Notes: generated by a model from the sequence alone, not told the origin. Counted from the stretch's first letter, positions 7,445 to 16,114 are shown. The stretch is 64,000 nucleotides of DNA from Motiliproteus sp. SC1-56 (GCF_017309075.1 NZ_JAEMGS010000002.1:124001-188000); one strand, 5' to 3'. Numbers and translations: made by a program.

Positions 7445-8235
7445 ATTTGCAGGCGTCCCTCCCGCATCCGGCTGTCACCTGCTGCGCGTTGATTCTGGCT
7501 TTTGTAGGCTCGCTCCCCTCGGTACAGGCGCACGAGTGGCCTTTGGCCGATACGCTTGCGCGCGTTAAACCGGCGGTTGTGGGCGTGGGAACTCACCAGC
7601 CGACCCGCCGGCCCCCCTCCCGGTTGTTGGGAACCGGCTTTGTGATTGGTGACGGCAGTACCGTCGTGACGAATGCCCATGTGGTTGACATAGATCTGGC
7701 ACAGGATCAGTACGAGGAGCTGGTGGTGTTTTCAGGTACCGGTAACCAGGGAAGGGTGGTTGGGGCGGATGTTTTAAGGGTCGACGCCGAGCACGATCTG
7801 GCCTTGCTGAAAATTGGGGAGCGGCTGCCAGCAATGGCGCTGGCGACGGCGCATGAGGTCCGTGAAGGTGATGTCTACGCGTTCACCGGTTTTCCTATCG
7901 GCGCGGTGCTGGGGCTTTATCCGGTGACCCACCGGGGCATGGTTTCCAGTATCACCCCCCTGGCGATTCCCGCCCGTTCTTCGGTGCAGTTGGATGCGCG
8001 TAAAATTCGCCGTCTGCAGAACCCGGTGTCGGTGTATCAGTTGGACGGAACCGCCTATCCGGGAAACAGCGGCAGCCCCCTTTACGATCCGGCAACGGGT
8101 CAGGTCGTCGGGATTCTGAACCAGGTTTATGTAAAGGCGACGAAGGAAGATGTATTAAGCCAGCCCAGCGGCATTAGTTACGCGGTGCCCGTACGGTATT
8201 TGACGCGCTTGCTGGAACGGGAGGAGATCCGCTGA
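7441..8235 (+). CDS. Secreted trypsin-like (S1) serine protease
   Basis: 264 residues, GTG start overlapping the GAF gene. A signal peptide (hydrophobic CCALILAFVG, cleavage after VQA) is followed by a chymotrypsin-fold domain with the triad visible: His in VVTNAHVVDID, Asp in DAEHDLALLKIG, Ser in YPGNSGSPLYD. Unlike DegP/HtrA it has no PDZ domain and ends soon after the protease fold. It should act in the periplasm. Encoded between a sensor-like GAF protein and the PrsK kinase, it may process a component or substrate of the PEP-CTERM surface system; this is inference. Confidence 0.82.
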   Translation: MNLQASLPHPAVTCCALILAFVGSLPSVQAHEWPLADTLARVKPAVVGVGTHQPTRRPPSRLLGTGFVIGDGSTVVTNAHVVDIDLAQDQYEELVVFSGTGNQGRVVGADVLRVDAEHDLALLKIGERLPAMALATAHEVREGDVYAFTGFPIGAVLGLYPVTHRGMVSSITPLAIPARSSVQLDARKIRRLQNPVSVYQLDGTAYPGNSGSPLYDPATGQVVGILNQVYVKATKEDVLSQPSGISYAVPVRYLTRLLEREEIR

Positions 8236-8267
8236 TGCTTCGCTTTGCAGGACAAGGACGCTAAACG

Positions 8268-10343
8268 GTGGCTGCGCTTTTCAGCTACCTATCGGCAACC
8301 CTGACGTTTGCGACCGTACTGCTGCTGTCGCTGTTTCTCTGGCGGGGCCGTCTGCAGGGTATCTGGCTGATGCTTGCCCTCGTTGTCACGGTGGCCTGGG
8401 CGGGGGTTACCGCTCTGAACAGTTGGATTCTGACCCCAAGCCCGGTTAATCAGTTCTTTCTGGAGATATTGCGCAATGGCGCCTGGGGCTTGCTCCTGTG
8501 GCGGCTGCTGAGCACCAGCCAGGGCGAGGGGTTAGAGGCATTCTGGCGCAAGCCCAGGCTTTGGGCGTTTGGATTGGGCCTGCTGGTACTGATTTTGTTG
8601 AACCTGTTGCAGTCGGCCGGGCTACTTTCTCCCGAGCAGCTGCCGGTCAGCATCAGCCATCTCGGGCCCTTTCTTACCGGTTTTGCGGTGCTTGTTCTGC
8701 TGGAGCAGTGGTATCGGAATATCCCGGTAGAGCAGCGCTGGACAATCAAGTTTTTCTGCCTGGGCCTGGCGGTGATATTCGGCTATGACTTCCTGCTTTA
8801 TTCTGAGGCGCTGCTCTACCAACGCCTGGATCAGGCGCTTTGGGACATGCGCGGCTGGGTCTGCTCGCTGATGGCCCCTCTGATGGCGGTGTCTATCGCG
8901 CGGAGCCGGGATTGGGATCATGCGCTGCGTTTCTCCCACCAGTTTGTCTTCTTCTCCACCGGTGTGTTGTTGGCAGGGACCTATCTGCTGGTGATGTCTC
9001 TTGTGGGGTATTACCTGCGATGGTTTGGTGGGGGGCTGGGAAGCGCCCTGCAAATCATCTTTGTGGTGTTGGCGTTATCGCTTTTCGTGTTGCTGTTTAT
9101 TTCCGGGCGCTTTCGTTCTGTGGTCACCGTATGGGCGGCCAAGCATTTTTTTCCCTACAAATACGATTACCGCCAGGAATGGATACGCGCCAACAACCGA
9201 TTTGCGTCGCTTCCGGCCGACCGTGGGTATTACGAGCAGTTGATTCTGGGCTTGGCCGAACCGATGGATAGCTTGGGCGGTGTCATCTGGGTCCGGGAAG
9301 AGGAGCGCTTTGAAACGCGGGGGAATTGGACCCTGCCGTCCCTGCCAGCCATTGACCTAAAAGAGGCCAGCGGCTTGCTCGGATATGCTGAGTCGAGGGC
9401 CTGGGTTATCGAGCTGGCGGAATACAACCGACACCCCCAGCATTACCCGGAGCTCGAGCTGCCGACCTGGCTAAGTCAAAACCACGATGTATGGCTGCTG
9501 GTTCCTTTGGTGCACCAAGACTACTGCCATGGCCTGGTGGCTCTCGCCCAGCCGCGGGCCGAGCGCACCATTAACTGGGAGGATCACGACCTCCTCAAAA
9601 CCCTCGGTGCTCAGTTAGCCGCGTTGATCGCCTTGAAGAAAAGCACCGATTCGTTGGCCCAGTCACGGCAGTTCGAAGCCTATCATCGACTCTCCACCTT
9701 CGTGGTTCATGACATTAAAAATGTGGTGGCCCAGCTCTCTCTGGTGGTGAAAAATGCTGAAAAACATAAGCATAATCCGGCGTTTGTTGACGATGCGCTG
9801 GAGACACTCTCCAATGCGGTAGCCAGGATGAACCGCATGCTCAGCCAGCTGAAGCAGGAGTCTGCGGTGACTTCAAGCCGTGAGGTGGTAGGCGCGGACG
9901 TGATTGCGCGCGAGGTGCTGGCTCAACAGAAGGGGCATCTGCCTCGCGTGCAGTTGCGGTCTAAGGTTAAAGGGGCGAAGCTGCTAATTCAGAGGGAGAA
10001 GCTGGTTTCCGTCTTATGTCACCTGGTTCAGAATGCGCAGGACGCAACGCCCGATACCGGGCGGGTGGAGCTGGAAGTGGACGCCGCCGATGAGAGTGTC
10101 AGCTTCAAGATCATAGACAGCGGCTGCGGTATGGAGCCTGCGTTTATTCGAGAGCGGCTGTTTAAACCCTTTGATACCACCAAGGGGCGGGCGGGGATGG
10201 GAATCGGTGTTTACGAGTCCCGTCAGTTTGTACTCGAAAACCGAGGGCGGATTCACGTTGATAGCAACCCGGGGCAAGGGACCGTGTTTACCGTCAGTCT
10301 GCCGGTATACCAGCCAGTCGCGCATAAGGAGGAAGCGGTTTGA
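8268..10343 (+). CDS. prsK: XrtA/PEP-CTERM system histidine kinase PrsK
   Basis: 691 residues from GTG at 8268 with AAGGA upstream. About eight hydrophobic segments fill residues 1-280, then a GAF-like sensor region (about 310-450). The kinase core has phospho-acceptor His481 in FVVHDIKN and an ATPase domain with LVQNAQDATP, DSGCGM and GMGIGVYESRQF. This order matches the PrsK family of exosortase loci. It overlaps prsR by 4 bp, so the pair is translated together. Relatives control PEP-CTERM gene expression with PrsR and sigma-54. Confidence 0.92.
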   Translation: MAALFSYLSATLTFATVLLLSLFLWRGRLQGIWLMLALVVTVAWAGVTALNSWILTPSPVNQFFLEILRNGAWGLLLWRLLSTSQGEGLEAFWRKPRLWAFGLGLLVLILLNLLQSAGLLSPEQLPVSISHLGPFLTGFAVLVLLEQWYRNIPVEQRWTIKFFCLGLAVIFGYDFLLYSEALLYQRLDQALWDMRGWVCSLMAPLMAVSIARSRDWDHALRFSHQFVFFSTGVLLAGTYLLVMSLVGYYLRWFGGGLGSALQIIFVVLALSLFVLLFISGRFRSVVTVWAAKHFFPYKYDYRQEWIRANNRFASLPADRGYYEQLILGLAEPMDSLGGVIWVREEERFETRGNWTLPSLPAIDLKEASGLLGYAESRAWVIELAEYNRHPQHYPELELPTWLSQNHDVWLLVPLVHQDYCHGLVALAQPRAERTINWEDHDLLKTLGAQLAALIALKKSTDSLAQSRQFEAYHRLSTFVVHDIKNVVAQLSLVVKNAEKHKHNPAFVDDALETLSNAVARMNRMLSQLKQESAVTSSREVVGADVIAREVLAQQKGHLPRVQLRSKVKGAKLLIQREKLVSVLCHLVQNAQDATPDTGRVELEVDAADESVSFKIIDSGCGMEPAFIRERLFKPFDTTKGRAGMGIGVYESRQFVLENRGRIHVDSNPGQGTVFTVSLPVYQPVAHKEEAV

Positions 10344-11701
10344 GCATGGATAAGAGCAAACCAACTTTACTGGTCGTTGAAGATGACCTGGGGCTGCAGA
10401 AACAGCTGCGTTGGAGCTTTGAACAGTACCAGGTGGTGTTCGCCGAGGATCGGGAAGGGGCGCTCAAACAGTTGCGCCGCTACGAGCCGGATGTGGTGAC
10501 GCTTGACTTGGGCCTGCCCCCGGACCCGGCCAACGCCAGCGTCGGTTTGAAGGTGCTCGAAGAAATTACCACGTTGCATCCGCAGGCCAAAGTGATCGTG
10601 GTGACCGGTAATGACGACAAGAGCAACGCTGTTAAAGCGGTGGGCATGGGTGCATATGACTATTATCACAAGCCTATGGATCCGGACAGCCTCGGTTTTA
10701 TCGTGGAGCGGGCTTTCCGCCTTCGAGAGCTCGAAAAGGAGAACCAGCGGCTGGTAGAGCGCGAAGCCCGTAAATCGCCGCTGGAAGGGGTGGTTGCAGC
10801 CTCGACCGAAATGCTTGAAGTCTGCAAGTTAGTTGAGAGGGTCGCTCCGGCCGATATCAGTACGCTCCTGCTGGGTGAGAGCGGCACCGGCAAGGAGGTT
10901 CTGGCGCGGGCGGTTCATGGCCTGAGCAACCGCGCGGAGGGCCGGTTCGTGGCGATCAACTGTGCCTCAATACCTGAAAACTTGTTGGAGAGTGAGCTCT
11001 TTGGCTATGAGAAAGGGGCCTTCACCGGCGCCAATAAGCAGACACCAGGGAAAATTGAGCTGGCTGATGGCGGGACGCTCTTTCTTGATGAGATCGGGGA
11101 CATGCCGCTGGCCCTGCAACCCAAGATGCTACGTTTTTTGCAAGAGCGGACTATCGAGCGAATCGGGGGGCGGGATGAAATAGCGGTGGATGTGCGCATT
11201 CTCAGCGCGACCCATCAAAACCTGGAGGCGCTGATAGCAGAAGGCGCGTTTAGGGAAGACCTCTATTACCGGTTGAGCGAGTTTGTCATTACCATCCCTC
11301 CTCTAAAGGAGCGCCCGGGCGATGCTCTAGTGATAGCGCGGGCGTTTCTCAACCGTTACAGCCATGACTTAGGCCGCAAGGTGAAGGGCTTCAGTGACGG
11401 TGCCTGCAGAGCGATTACCGCCTTCTCCTGGCCCGGAAATATTCGGGAGCTGGAAAATAAGGTTAAACGGGCAGTTATCATGACCGACGGCACCCAGGTC
11501 ACCGAGCGTGACCTGGGCCTTGCCCCCGTAGAGGAGCAGGCGCCCTTGAATCTCAAACAGGCGCGGGATGAGGCCGAGCGGGAAGTGATAAGCCGCGCCC
11601 TGAGTTTTTGCGATCACAATATATCCAAGGCGTCTGATGCGCTCGGTATAACTCGGCCTACATTATATGCGTTGCTGGAAAAGCACGGTCTGCAGCCCTG
11701 A
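10340..11701 (+). CDS. prsR: PrsR, sigma-54-dependent response regulator
   Basis: 453 residues. Receiver domain with acceptor Asp56 (VVTLDLGLP) and a Lys in YYHKPMDP. AAA+ domain with Walker A GESGTGKE (179-186) and the sigma-54 contact loop GAFTGA (226-231). A Fis-type helix-turn-helix ends the protein (NISKASDALGITRPTLYALL). The start is ambiguous: TTG at 10340 lies 7 nt from AAGGAGG and overlaps the prsK stop, while ATG at 10346 would shorten the protein by two residues. The intact GAFTGA makes it a true sigma-54 activator; the PEP-CTERM gene promoter in this window is its obvious target. Its stop lies 4 bp from that of the convergent nucleotidyltransferase gene. Confidence 0.93.
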   Translation: MSMDKSKPTLLVVEDDLGLQKQLRWSFEQYQVVFAEDREGALKQLRRYEPDVVTLDLGLPPDPANASVGLKVLEEITTLHPQAKVIVVTGNDDKSNAVKAVGMGAYDYYHKPMDPDSLGFIVERAFRLRELEKENQRLVEREARKSPLEGVVAASTEMLEVCKLVERVAPADISTLLLGESGTGKEVLARAVHGLSNRAEGRFVAINCASIPENLLESELFGYEKGAFTGANKQTPGKIELADGGTLFLDEIGDMPLALQPKMLRFLQERTIERIGGRDEIAVDVRILSATHQNLEALIAEGAFREDLYYRLSEFVITIPPLKERPGDALVIARAFLNRYSHDLGRKVKGFSDGACRAITAFSWPGNIRELENKVKRAVIMTDGTQVTERDLGLAPVEEQAPLNLKQARDEAEREVISRALSFCDHNISKASDALGITRPTLYALLEKHGLQP

Positions 11702-11705
11702 CAAC

Positions 11706-12833
11706 CTAAAGGGAATTTAATTTCGTTGATGCGCCCTTGCGCTCGGCCACCCTTTGCTCCCGCCATTTGATGATGGGGGTAAGGAAGGCTTTGTGCAGCA
11801 GGTGAGGTATGAGTAGCGACGGAGGCATTCGCAGGTAGTGTCCGCGCACATAGAGCAAAAAGCGGCTCACTCGAAAAGCTAAGTCGTCGCAGCTGGCGTG
11901 GTGGGGAACAAGCACGCGGTTGAAAGCCCAGTCCATTATTCGCAGCAACGGCTTAGCCGGAGCGAAGGGCCGGCAGGCCTGTTGAACGGCGGCCGGCACC
12001 GGGGTTCCCAGGCGTCTCTCGGCGTAGCGCAGCGCGTAAAACAGGCTGCGTCCCAAGCCTATTTCCTCTGCCCGCGCTACCGCGCGTAGAAGAAGGTCCT
12101 CCTGGGCTGACTGAAAGTGCCGGACCAGCTGATCAAGGTCGCATAGCCCCCTCAAGCCACGTTCAAACTCCCCTTCGTGAAAAAGATGGCACGCGGAGTG
12201 AAGGAGTATATCCTCCGGCGCGAGCGTCGAGAGGCTTGGGAAACCGGGCAGAGGGCGGGCAGCAGAGCGCAGGCTCTGGCTATCGAGTGGGGTGGTGGAT
12301 GGGGGAAGCAGGTTATGGTGCAAGTCGATGACCGAACCGCGCCGGCGGTGGTAGAGCGGCGGTATTTCGTGCATCCACGTGCGATAGTAGCGTTCATCGT
12401 AGTCGCTGATCTTGCCCCTTAACCAGCCCGCCAGCATCAGGTTTTTCTCGGTATCGGCTATGTTCTCGCGTGCCACCAAAAGGTCGATGTCGGAGAACGT
12501 GCGCCCTTGCGCCACCGGCAATCCCAAGGCCTGATAGGCTGCCCCTTTGAGTAAGGTCACGGGTTGCTGTTTAGAGGATACCGCCTTGGCAATCTGTTGG
12601 ATTTCAAACCGGACGCACTGTTGCTGACGCTCTGCGAGCATGAGCTGGTTGCCAAAGTGGGCTTGGGCTTGCTGGGGAGCCTGTTGCCGCACCTGAATGG
12701 GTAGTTTGAGCCATAAAGAAGCCCCCAGATCGCTGGCCCGGGCTTGACGCAAAAGTAGCTCCCACTCTTTCAGCGAAAGTTGCGAGGCGCGTTCCGGGGT
12801 CCGCCAGATGTTGATGAGCAGAGGGGGCTTCAT
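11706..12833 (-). CDS. Nucleotidyltransferase family protein (PF14907-like)
   Basis: 375 residues. The family core is visible at about residues 93-125: TLLKGAAYQALGL then GRTFSDIDLLV, the GxxxSDIDL pattern holding the two metal-binding Asp of the polymerase-beta fold. IDLHHNLLPP follows. Family members sit in kinase-containing lasso-peptide clusters and polysaccharide loci, mostly without a proven reaction. It overlaps the HprK-like gene by 4 bp (ATGA) and is last in a four-gene minus-strand unit. A nucleotidylation role is inferred from the fold; the acceptor could be the Tat protein or a sugar phosphate. Confidence 0.75.
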   Translation of the reverse strand: MKPPLLINIWRTPERASQLSLKEWELLLRQARASDLGASLWLKLPIQVRQQAPQQAQAHFGNQLMLAERQQQCVRFEIQQIAKAVSSKQQPVTLLKGAAYQALGLPVAQGRTFSDIDLLVARENIADTEKNLMLAGWLRGKISDYDERYYRTWMHEIPPLYHRRRGSVIDLHHNLLPPSTTPLDSQSLRSAARPLPGFPSLSTLAPEDILLHSACHLFHEGEFERGLRGLCDLDQLVRHFQSAQEDLLLRAVARAEEIGLGRSLFYALRYAERRLGTPVPAAVQQACRPFAPAKPLLRIMDWAFNRVLVPHHASCDDLAFRVSRFLLYVRGHYLRMPPSLLIPHLLHKAFLTPIIKWREQRVAERKGASTKLNSL

Positions 12834-13717
12834 GGGCTGTAAAACTTTGTTGAAAATAGGTTGAGAGCATCGTCCAGTTTGCTATAGACCAGCGTGTAAC
12901 TCTCGCAGTGGGTGATCAAACGGGTTAAAGCCTCGAAGCCCGTTGCGCCCAGAGCGTTGAAATTGAAACTCTCGTTTATACAGCGGATAAGGGCTTCATC
13001 AGGAGTTAGCGGGGTCAGGGTGAGCTTGCTGCCAGGCTGGTACTTTGGAAAAACCAGCCATTTGGGGGCGATCGGTCCTGGGGCTTCAGTGCCGGCGCGC
13101 GGTGGATGGAGGTGAGCGACCGTCCCTTTGTTGGTATTGCTAACACAGCTCTCTATACAGGCATCGCTGAACGACCGGGTAATCAGCTCGATGGACGCAT
13201 TTTTTAAGCTCAGCGGCCTGATGAGAGGGTGCAGGAGCCCATCTTGGCGGTCTATCAGAGCGAATTCGTCGGAGAACAGGTCCCAGCCGCTAAAACCCAG
13301 CGCGGCCGCCAAGGTGCTTTTACCGGATCCTGGGGCTGCAGGCATAATCAGCCCACCCGAGGGGGCGGCCAACACCGCGGCATGCAGCATAAGGTACTGG
13401 TGGGCGTTGGTGGCGATACACCAGTTAAGGCTCCACTCAAAAAACGGGTAGGCCTCCCGGGCGGGAAGGGGCTTGAAGGGCTGTTGTCCGTCGAAGAAAA
13501 AATTTATCTGGGGGGCCAAATAGCGTCGGGTTGAGAGGGGGCGTTTGTATTCAAGGTGGAAATCGGTGAAGTCGCGGGGGTTGCCGGGGGGGTAGCACTG
13601 CTCAAAGGCTTGAACGGTTTGAATGAGATGCCGCTCGGAAGTGCTGATGGCGACCTTAAACGGGCCAACAAGAAAATGGTGAGCGTTGCGGGGAGCGTGT
13701 CGTTTAACCAGCAGCAC
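12830..13717 (-). CDS. HprK-related kinase A
   Basis: 295 residues from a GTG at 13717. A Walker A loop (PAAPGSGKSTLAAAL, about residues 125-140) preceded by LMLHAAVLA, and WDLFSDEFALID further on, match the P-loop core of HPr kinase/phosphorylase-like proteins. No HPr protein is encoded nearby, so PTS control is unlikely. Homologous kinases tailor RiPPs such as lasso peptides by phosphorylating Ser/Thr. It lies 5 bp after the PqqD-like gene and overlaps the nucleotidyltransferase, the arrangement known as the HPr-rel-A system. The substrate is unknown. Confidence 0.8.
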   Translation of the reverse strand: MLLVKRHAPRNAHHFLVGPFKVAISTSERHLIQTVQAFEQCYPPGNPRDFTDFHLEYKRPLSTRRYLAPQINFFFDGQQPFKPLPAREAYPFFEWSLNWCIATNAHQYLMLHAAVLAAPSGGLIMPAAPGSGKSTLAAALGFSGWDLFSDEFALIDRQDGLLHPLIRPLSLKNASIELITRSFSDACIESCVSNTNKGTVAHLHPPRAGTEAPGPIAPKWLVFPKYQPGSKLTLTPLTPDEALIRCINESFNFNALGATGFEALTRLITHCESYTLVYSKLDDALNLFSTKFYSP

Positions 13718-13722
13718 GTACT

Positions 13723-14034
13723 TTACTTGCCGACTGAAGCGACTATTAAATTGTTGTCTTCCAGTTGCCCCAGAACCTGCCTGACTTCTTGCGAGGGCAA
13801 GTTTGACCGGACCGTATCTGTATCACTCCGCTCACATAGCTGGTGGAAGTTGAGCGGCTCGCGGGCATGGCTCAAACGGCCAAAAAGCTCCGCAGCCAAT
13901 CCCGTTAAACGCAAGGTGTCTCCTGTGCACGGGTGGTACACCACTCGAACCGAGCCGAGCTCGCAATGTGAGTTTGACACGTCGCCGCTCAGTACCCAGA
14001 AATCCCCCCAAATTTTTGAGTTTCCTTGTGTCAT
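13723..14034 (-). CDS. PqqD-family small protein of the HPr-rel-A type
   Basis: 103 residues with the PqqD/RRE-like winged-helix layout: VRVVYHPCTGDTLRLTGLAAELFGRL (a beta hairpin with HPxTGD, then a helix), then a C-terminal helix QEVRQVLGQLEDNNLI. PqqD-type domains bind leader peptides of RiPP precursors and hand them to modifying enzymes. It starts 2 bp after the stop of the Tat-signal protein gene and precedes the HprK-like kinase, so it is a likely substrate-presenting partner of that kinase. Confidence 0.75.
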   Translation of the reverse strand: MTQGNSKIWGDFWVLSGDVSNSHCELGSVRVVYHPCTGDTLRLTGLAAELFGRLSHAREPLNFHQLCERSDTDTVRSNLPSQEVRQVLGQLEDNNLIVASVGK

Positions 14035-14036
14035 GC

Positions 14037-14813
14037 CTAACTGGCGCTCAACTCCGCCTTGGCCCAGTCGAAGGCTGCTTCGGGATCGGTAATTCCGATT
14101 TCAGCGACGGTACCCAAATTGGACGGTATCAGGTGATCGCCGTCAGTGCCTTCAAAGAAAATTTCGAGGAGGCTGTTCAGTACGTCGGGATGGTCAATGC
14201 GGTTTTGAATCAGGTATTCAAGGGTCCAAGGATTGTCAGGGAAGGGGAATTCAGGAAACGCCCCGCCAAGGGCAATGGAAAGGGCCGCAGCGAAGAAATT
14301 TCTTAGCTGGATATCTGATGTATCCAATACGGCATTGCCTGCCTCGGTGATCATCATTGCTTCGGCAGGAAAGAGGTTAAGCGTCTCCTTGGGAACGTTT
14401 TTGGCGGCCTTTAAAAAATTATAGAGGACGTTGATTGGGGTACCCTCTCCGCCGAGGGTGTCAAATACAGAGTCCAGTTTGTTCTTGGACATCGTGCCCA
14501 CTTCAAATGCGGCTGCATCCTTGATGTTTTTGCAGCCGGCACAGGCTTCGTTGTAGCTGTTATAAGTGGAAACGGCCTCGAAGACTTCTATCCATTTGTG
14601 CCAGTAGCCTGGTGACAAGGCCGTGGCGGGCGCGGCGGTACAGGGGTCTTCCACTTGGTTTGAGAGATTGCCCGACATCGTCCCTGAAACTGAGCAACTA
14701 ACGCCGGCCCATAGCGGCCGGCTGGATGCGCCAACGATCACTGTAGACGCTACGGCGCTGTTCTTCAGAAAGCGCCGGCGGCCTTGGGCCTGTGACTGGG
14801 TTCTCCTGTTCAT
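14037..14813 (-). CDS. Tat-exported protein of unknown function, first gene of the HPr-rel-A unit
   Basis: 258 residues from ATG 14813; a longer TTG-started frame (14843) would put the Tat signal internal and was not chosen. The N-terminus has a twin-arginine signal, GRRRFLKNSAVAST. The mature part has Cys in SCSVSG and DPCTAAP, a motif LSPGYWHKW like the SPGYWK motif of diverse secreted proteins, and a CAGC pair in NEACAGCKNIKD. The rest is helical and acidic; there is no PEP-CTERM tail. The unit runs Tat protein, PqqD-like, HprK-like, nucleotidyltransferase with gaps of 2 and 5 bp and one 4-bp overlap. This makes it the best candidate substrate of the three downstream proteins. No known enzyme domain was recognised. 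Confidence 0.7.
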   Translation of the reverse strand: MNRRTQSQAQGRRRFLKNSAVASTVIVGASSRPLWAGVSCSVSGTMSGNLSNQVEDPCTAAPATALSPGYWHKWIEVFEAVSTYNSYNEACAGCKNIKDAAAFEVGTMSKNKLDSVFDTLGGEGTPINVLYNFLKAAKNVPKETLNLFPAEAMMITEAGNAVLDTSDIQLRNFFAAALSIALGGAFPEFPFPDNPWTLEYLIQNRIDHPDVLNSLLEIFFEGTDGDHLIPSNLGTVAEIGITDPEAAFDWAKAELSAS

Positions 14814-14958
14814 CCTTATCGAGCCCCTAAAGTAGAAATTCAAAGCACTTCTTATTAGCTACTTGCACCATTGCTGGTCTGCTACCTAGCTGGCACCGCG
14901 TCTATGCATCTATACCATCCATTGTAGTATGCGCTGAATAAGATATTGCTGAAATTCA

Positions 14959-14974
14959 TGCAGAAAGTGATCCA
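14959..14974 (-). promoter_or_regulatory. Possible weak sigma-54 promoter of the Tat-protein unit
   Basis: On the minus strand TGGATCACTTTCTGCA keeps the GG-N10-GC spacing and 9 of 12 informative bases of the sigma-54 consensus. It lies about 145 bp before the ATG at 14813. The rest of the gap 14814-15088 is AT-rich with no gene visible. Confidence 0.3.
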
Positions 14975-15088
14975 TGATGTTATCTAATTGATTAGTAGTG
15001 TTTTTTTATATCTTTTTTTCCGACTGAAGTACTGGTTGTAAAGAATGCTGACAACGGGCGCGAGTGTGTTTGGCTTATGCCGTGCCCG

Positions 15089-16096
15089 TCATTTTTCATT
15101 GATCAGCTGTTTGAGCTTGCCCTTAAGTTTTCCATCTACCAGCCGCATCAGCTCGACCTTTTCGTTCAATAGTTCGGTCAAGTGCCGGTTCAGCTGAGCG
15201 CACTGCGCCTCAAGCGCCTGGATCTCCTGCTGCCGGGGCGGGGCTTCAGCCTGCACAACGCTGCCCCTTTGGGTAGTAGGTGAAGAAAACTCTTCGGCCA
15301 ATTCATCGGCAACGGCGTTGACCACTGATTCGTCGATTTCAGGGACTTCTTCCAGAAAAGCGAACAACAGCAAGCGGTCGCAAAAAATATTAATTCGCCT
15401 GGGAACGCCTGCTGTGTGCCGGTATATATGGGAAAAGGCCGATTCAGCAAATTGAGGGTTCTGGGTCCAGCCCGCAATGCTAAGCCGCCAGAGGATATAC
15501 TCCTTCACCTCATCGGCGTCCAAGGGTTTCAAGTGGCAGGAGGCGATAATCCGCTGGCGAAACTGCTCCATTGCCGGGGCCTGAACGATAGCGCGCAACT
15601 CGGGCTGTCCCAGTAGAAAACTTTGCAATAACGGCGCGTCGGTCAGTTGGAAATTAGAAAGCATCCGCAGTTCTTCGATGGCGCTGGCTGGCAGATTTTG
15701 CGCTTCATCAACCACCAACAAGACCCGTTTGTGGGCTTGGTGAGCGGACCGTAAAAAATCTTGAAACTGCTGGAGAAGAACGGCTTTTGAGCGCTCCTCG
15801 ACCGGTAAGCCAAAAGAACTGCAAATCATCCGCAGCAGGTCATCGGCGTCCAGCTTCGTGGTGACCAACTGCGCTGCAATGATGTTTTCCCGATGAACAT
15901 TGGCCAGAAGGTTACGCATGAGAGTTGTTTTACCGGTTCCAACGTCCCCGGTAATAACGATAAAGCCCTCCCCCTGGCTCAAGCCGTATTGCAAGTATGA
16001 AAGTGCTCTTTTATGCCCTTTGCTCGAAAAAAAGAACTGGGGGTCGGGGCTTAGCTGAAAGGGTTTGCTAATCAGCCCAAAAAAGGATTCGTACAT
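15089..16096 (-). CDS. XrtA-associated ATPase (ExeA/GspA-like)
   Basis: 335 residues. The opening MYESFFGLISKPFQLSPDP is the hallmark of the ExeA-like family. Walker A is VITGDVGTGKTTLMRNLL and Walker B VLLVVDEAQNLP, followed by ELRMLSNFQL and a sensor region with HTAGVPRRINIFCDR. The last 60 residues form a predicted coiled coil (EIQALEAQCAQLNRHLTELL). The family occurs as a fixed member of XrtA/PEP-CTERM exopolysaccharide loci and may energise assembly of the export machinery. It is last in the minus-strand export operon, 18 bp after the outer-membrane protein gene. Confidence 0.88.
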   Translation of the reverse strand: MYESFFGLISKPFQLSPDPQFFFSSKGHKRALSYLQYGLSQGEGFIVITGDVGTGKTTLMRNLLANVHRENIIAAQLVTTKLDADDLLRMICSSFGLPVEERSKAVLLQQFQDFLRSAHQAHKRVLLVVDEAQNLPASAIEELRMLSNFQLTDAPLLQSFLLGQPELRAIVQAPAMEQFRQRIIASCHLKPLDADEVKEYILWRLSIAGWTQNPQFAESAFSHIYRHTAGVPRRINIFCDRLLLFAFLEEVPEIDESVVNAVADELAEEFSSPTTQRGSVVQAEAPPRQQEIQALEAQCAQLNRHLTELLNEKVELMRLVDGKLKGKLKQLINEK

Positions 16097-16114
16097 ATAC
16101 CCTGTACCCTCTCG

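Noticed and set aside
12830-13717. HPr kinase of the PTS regulatory system
   Set aside because: Only the P-loop core is shared; no HPr, EI or EIIA genes are nearby and the neighbours define the HPr-rel-A arrangement.
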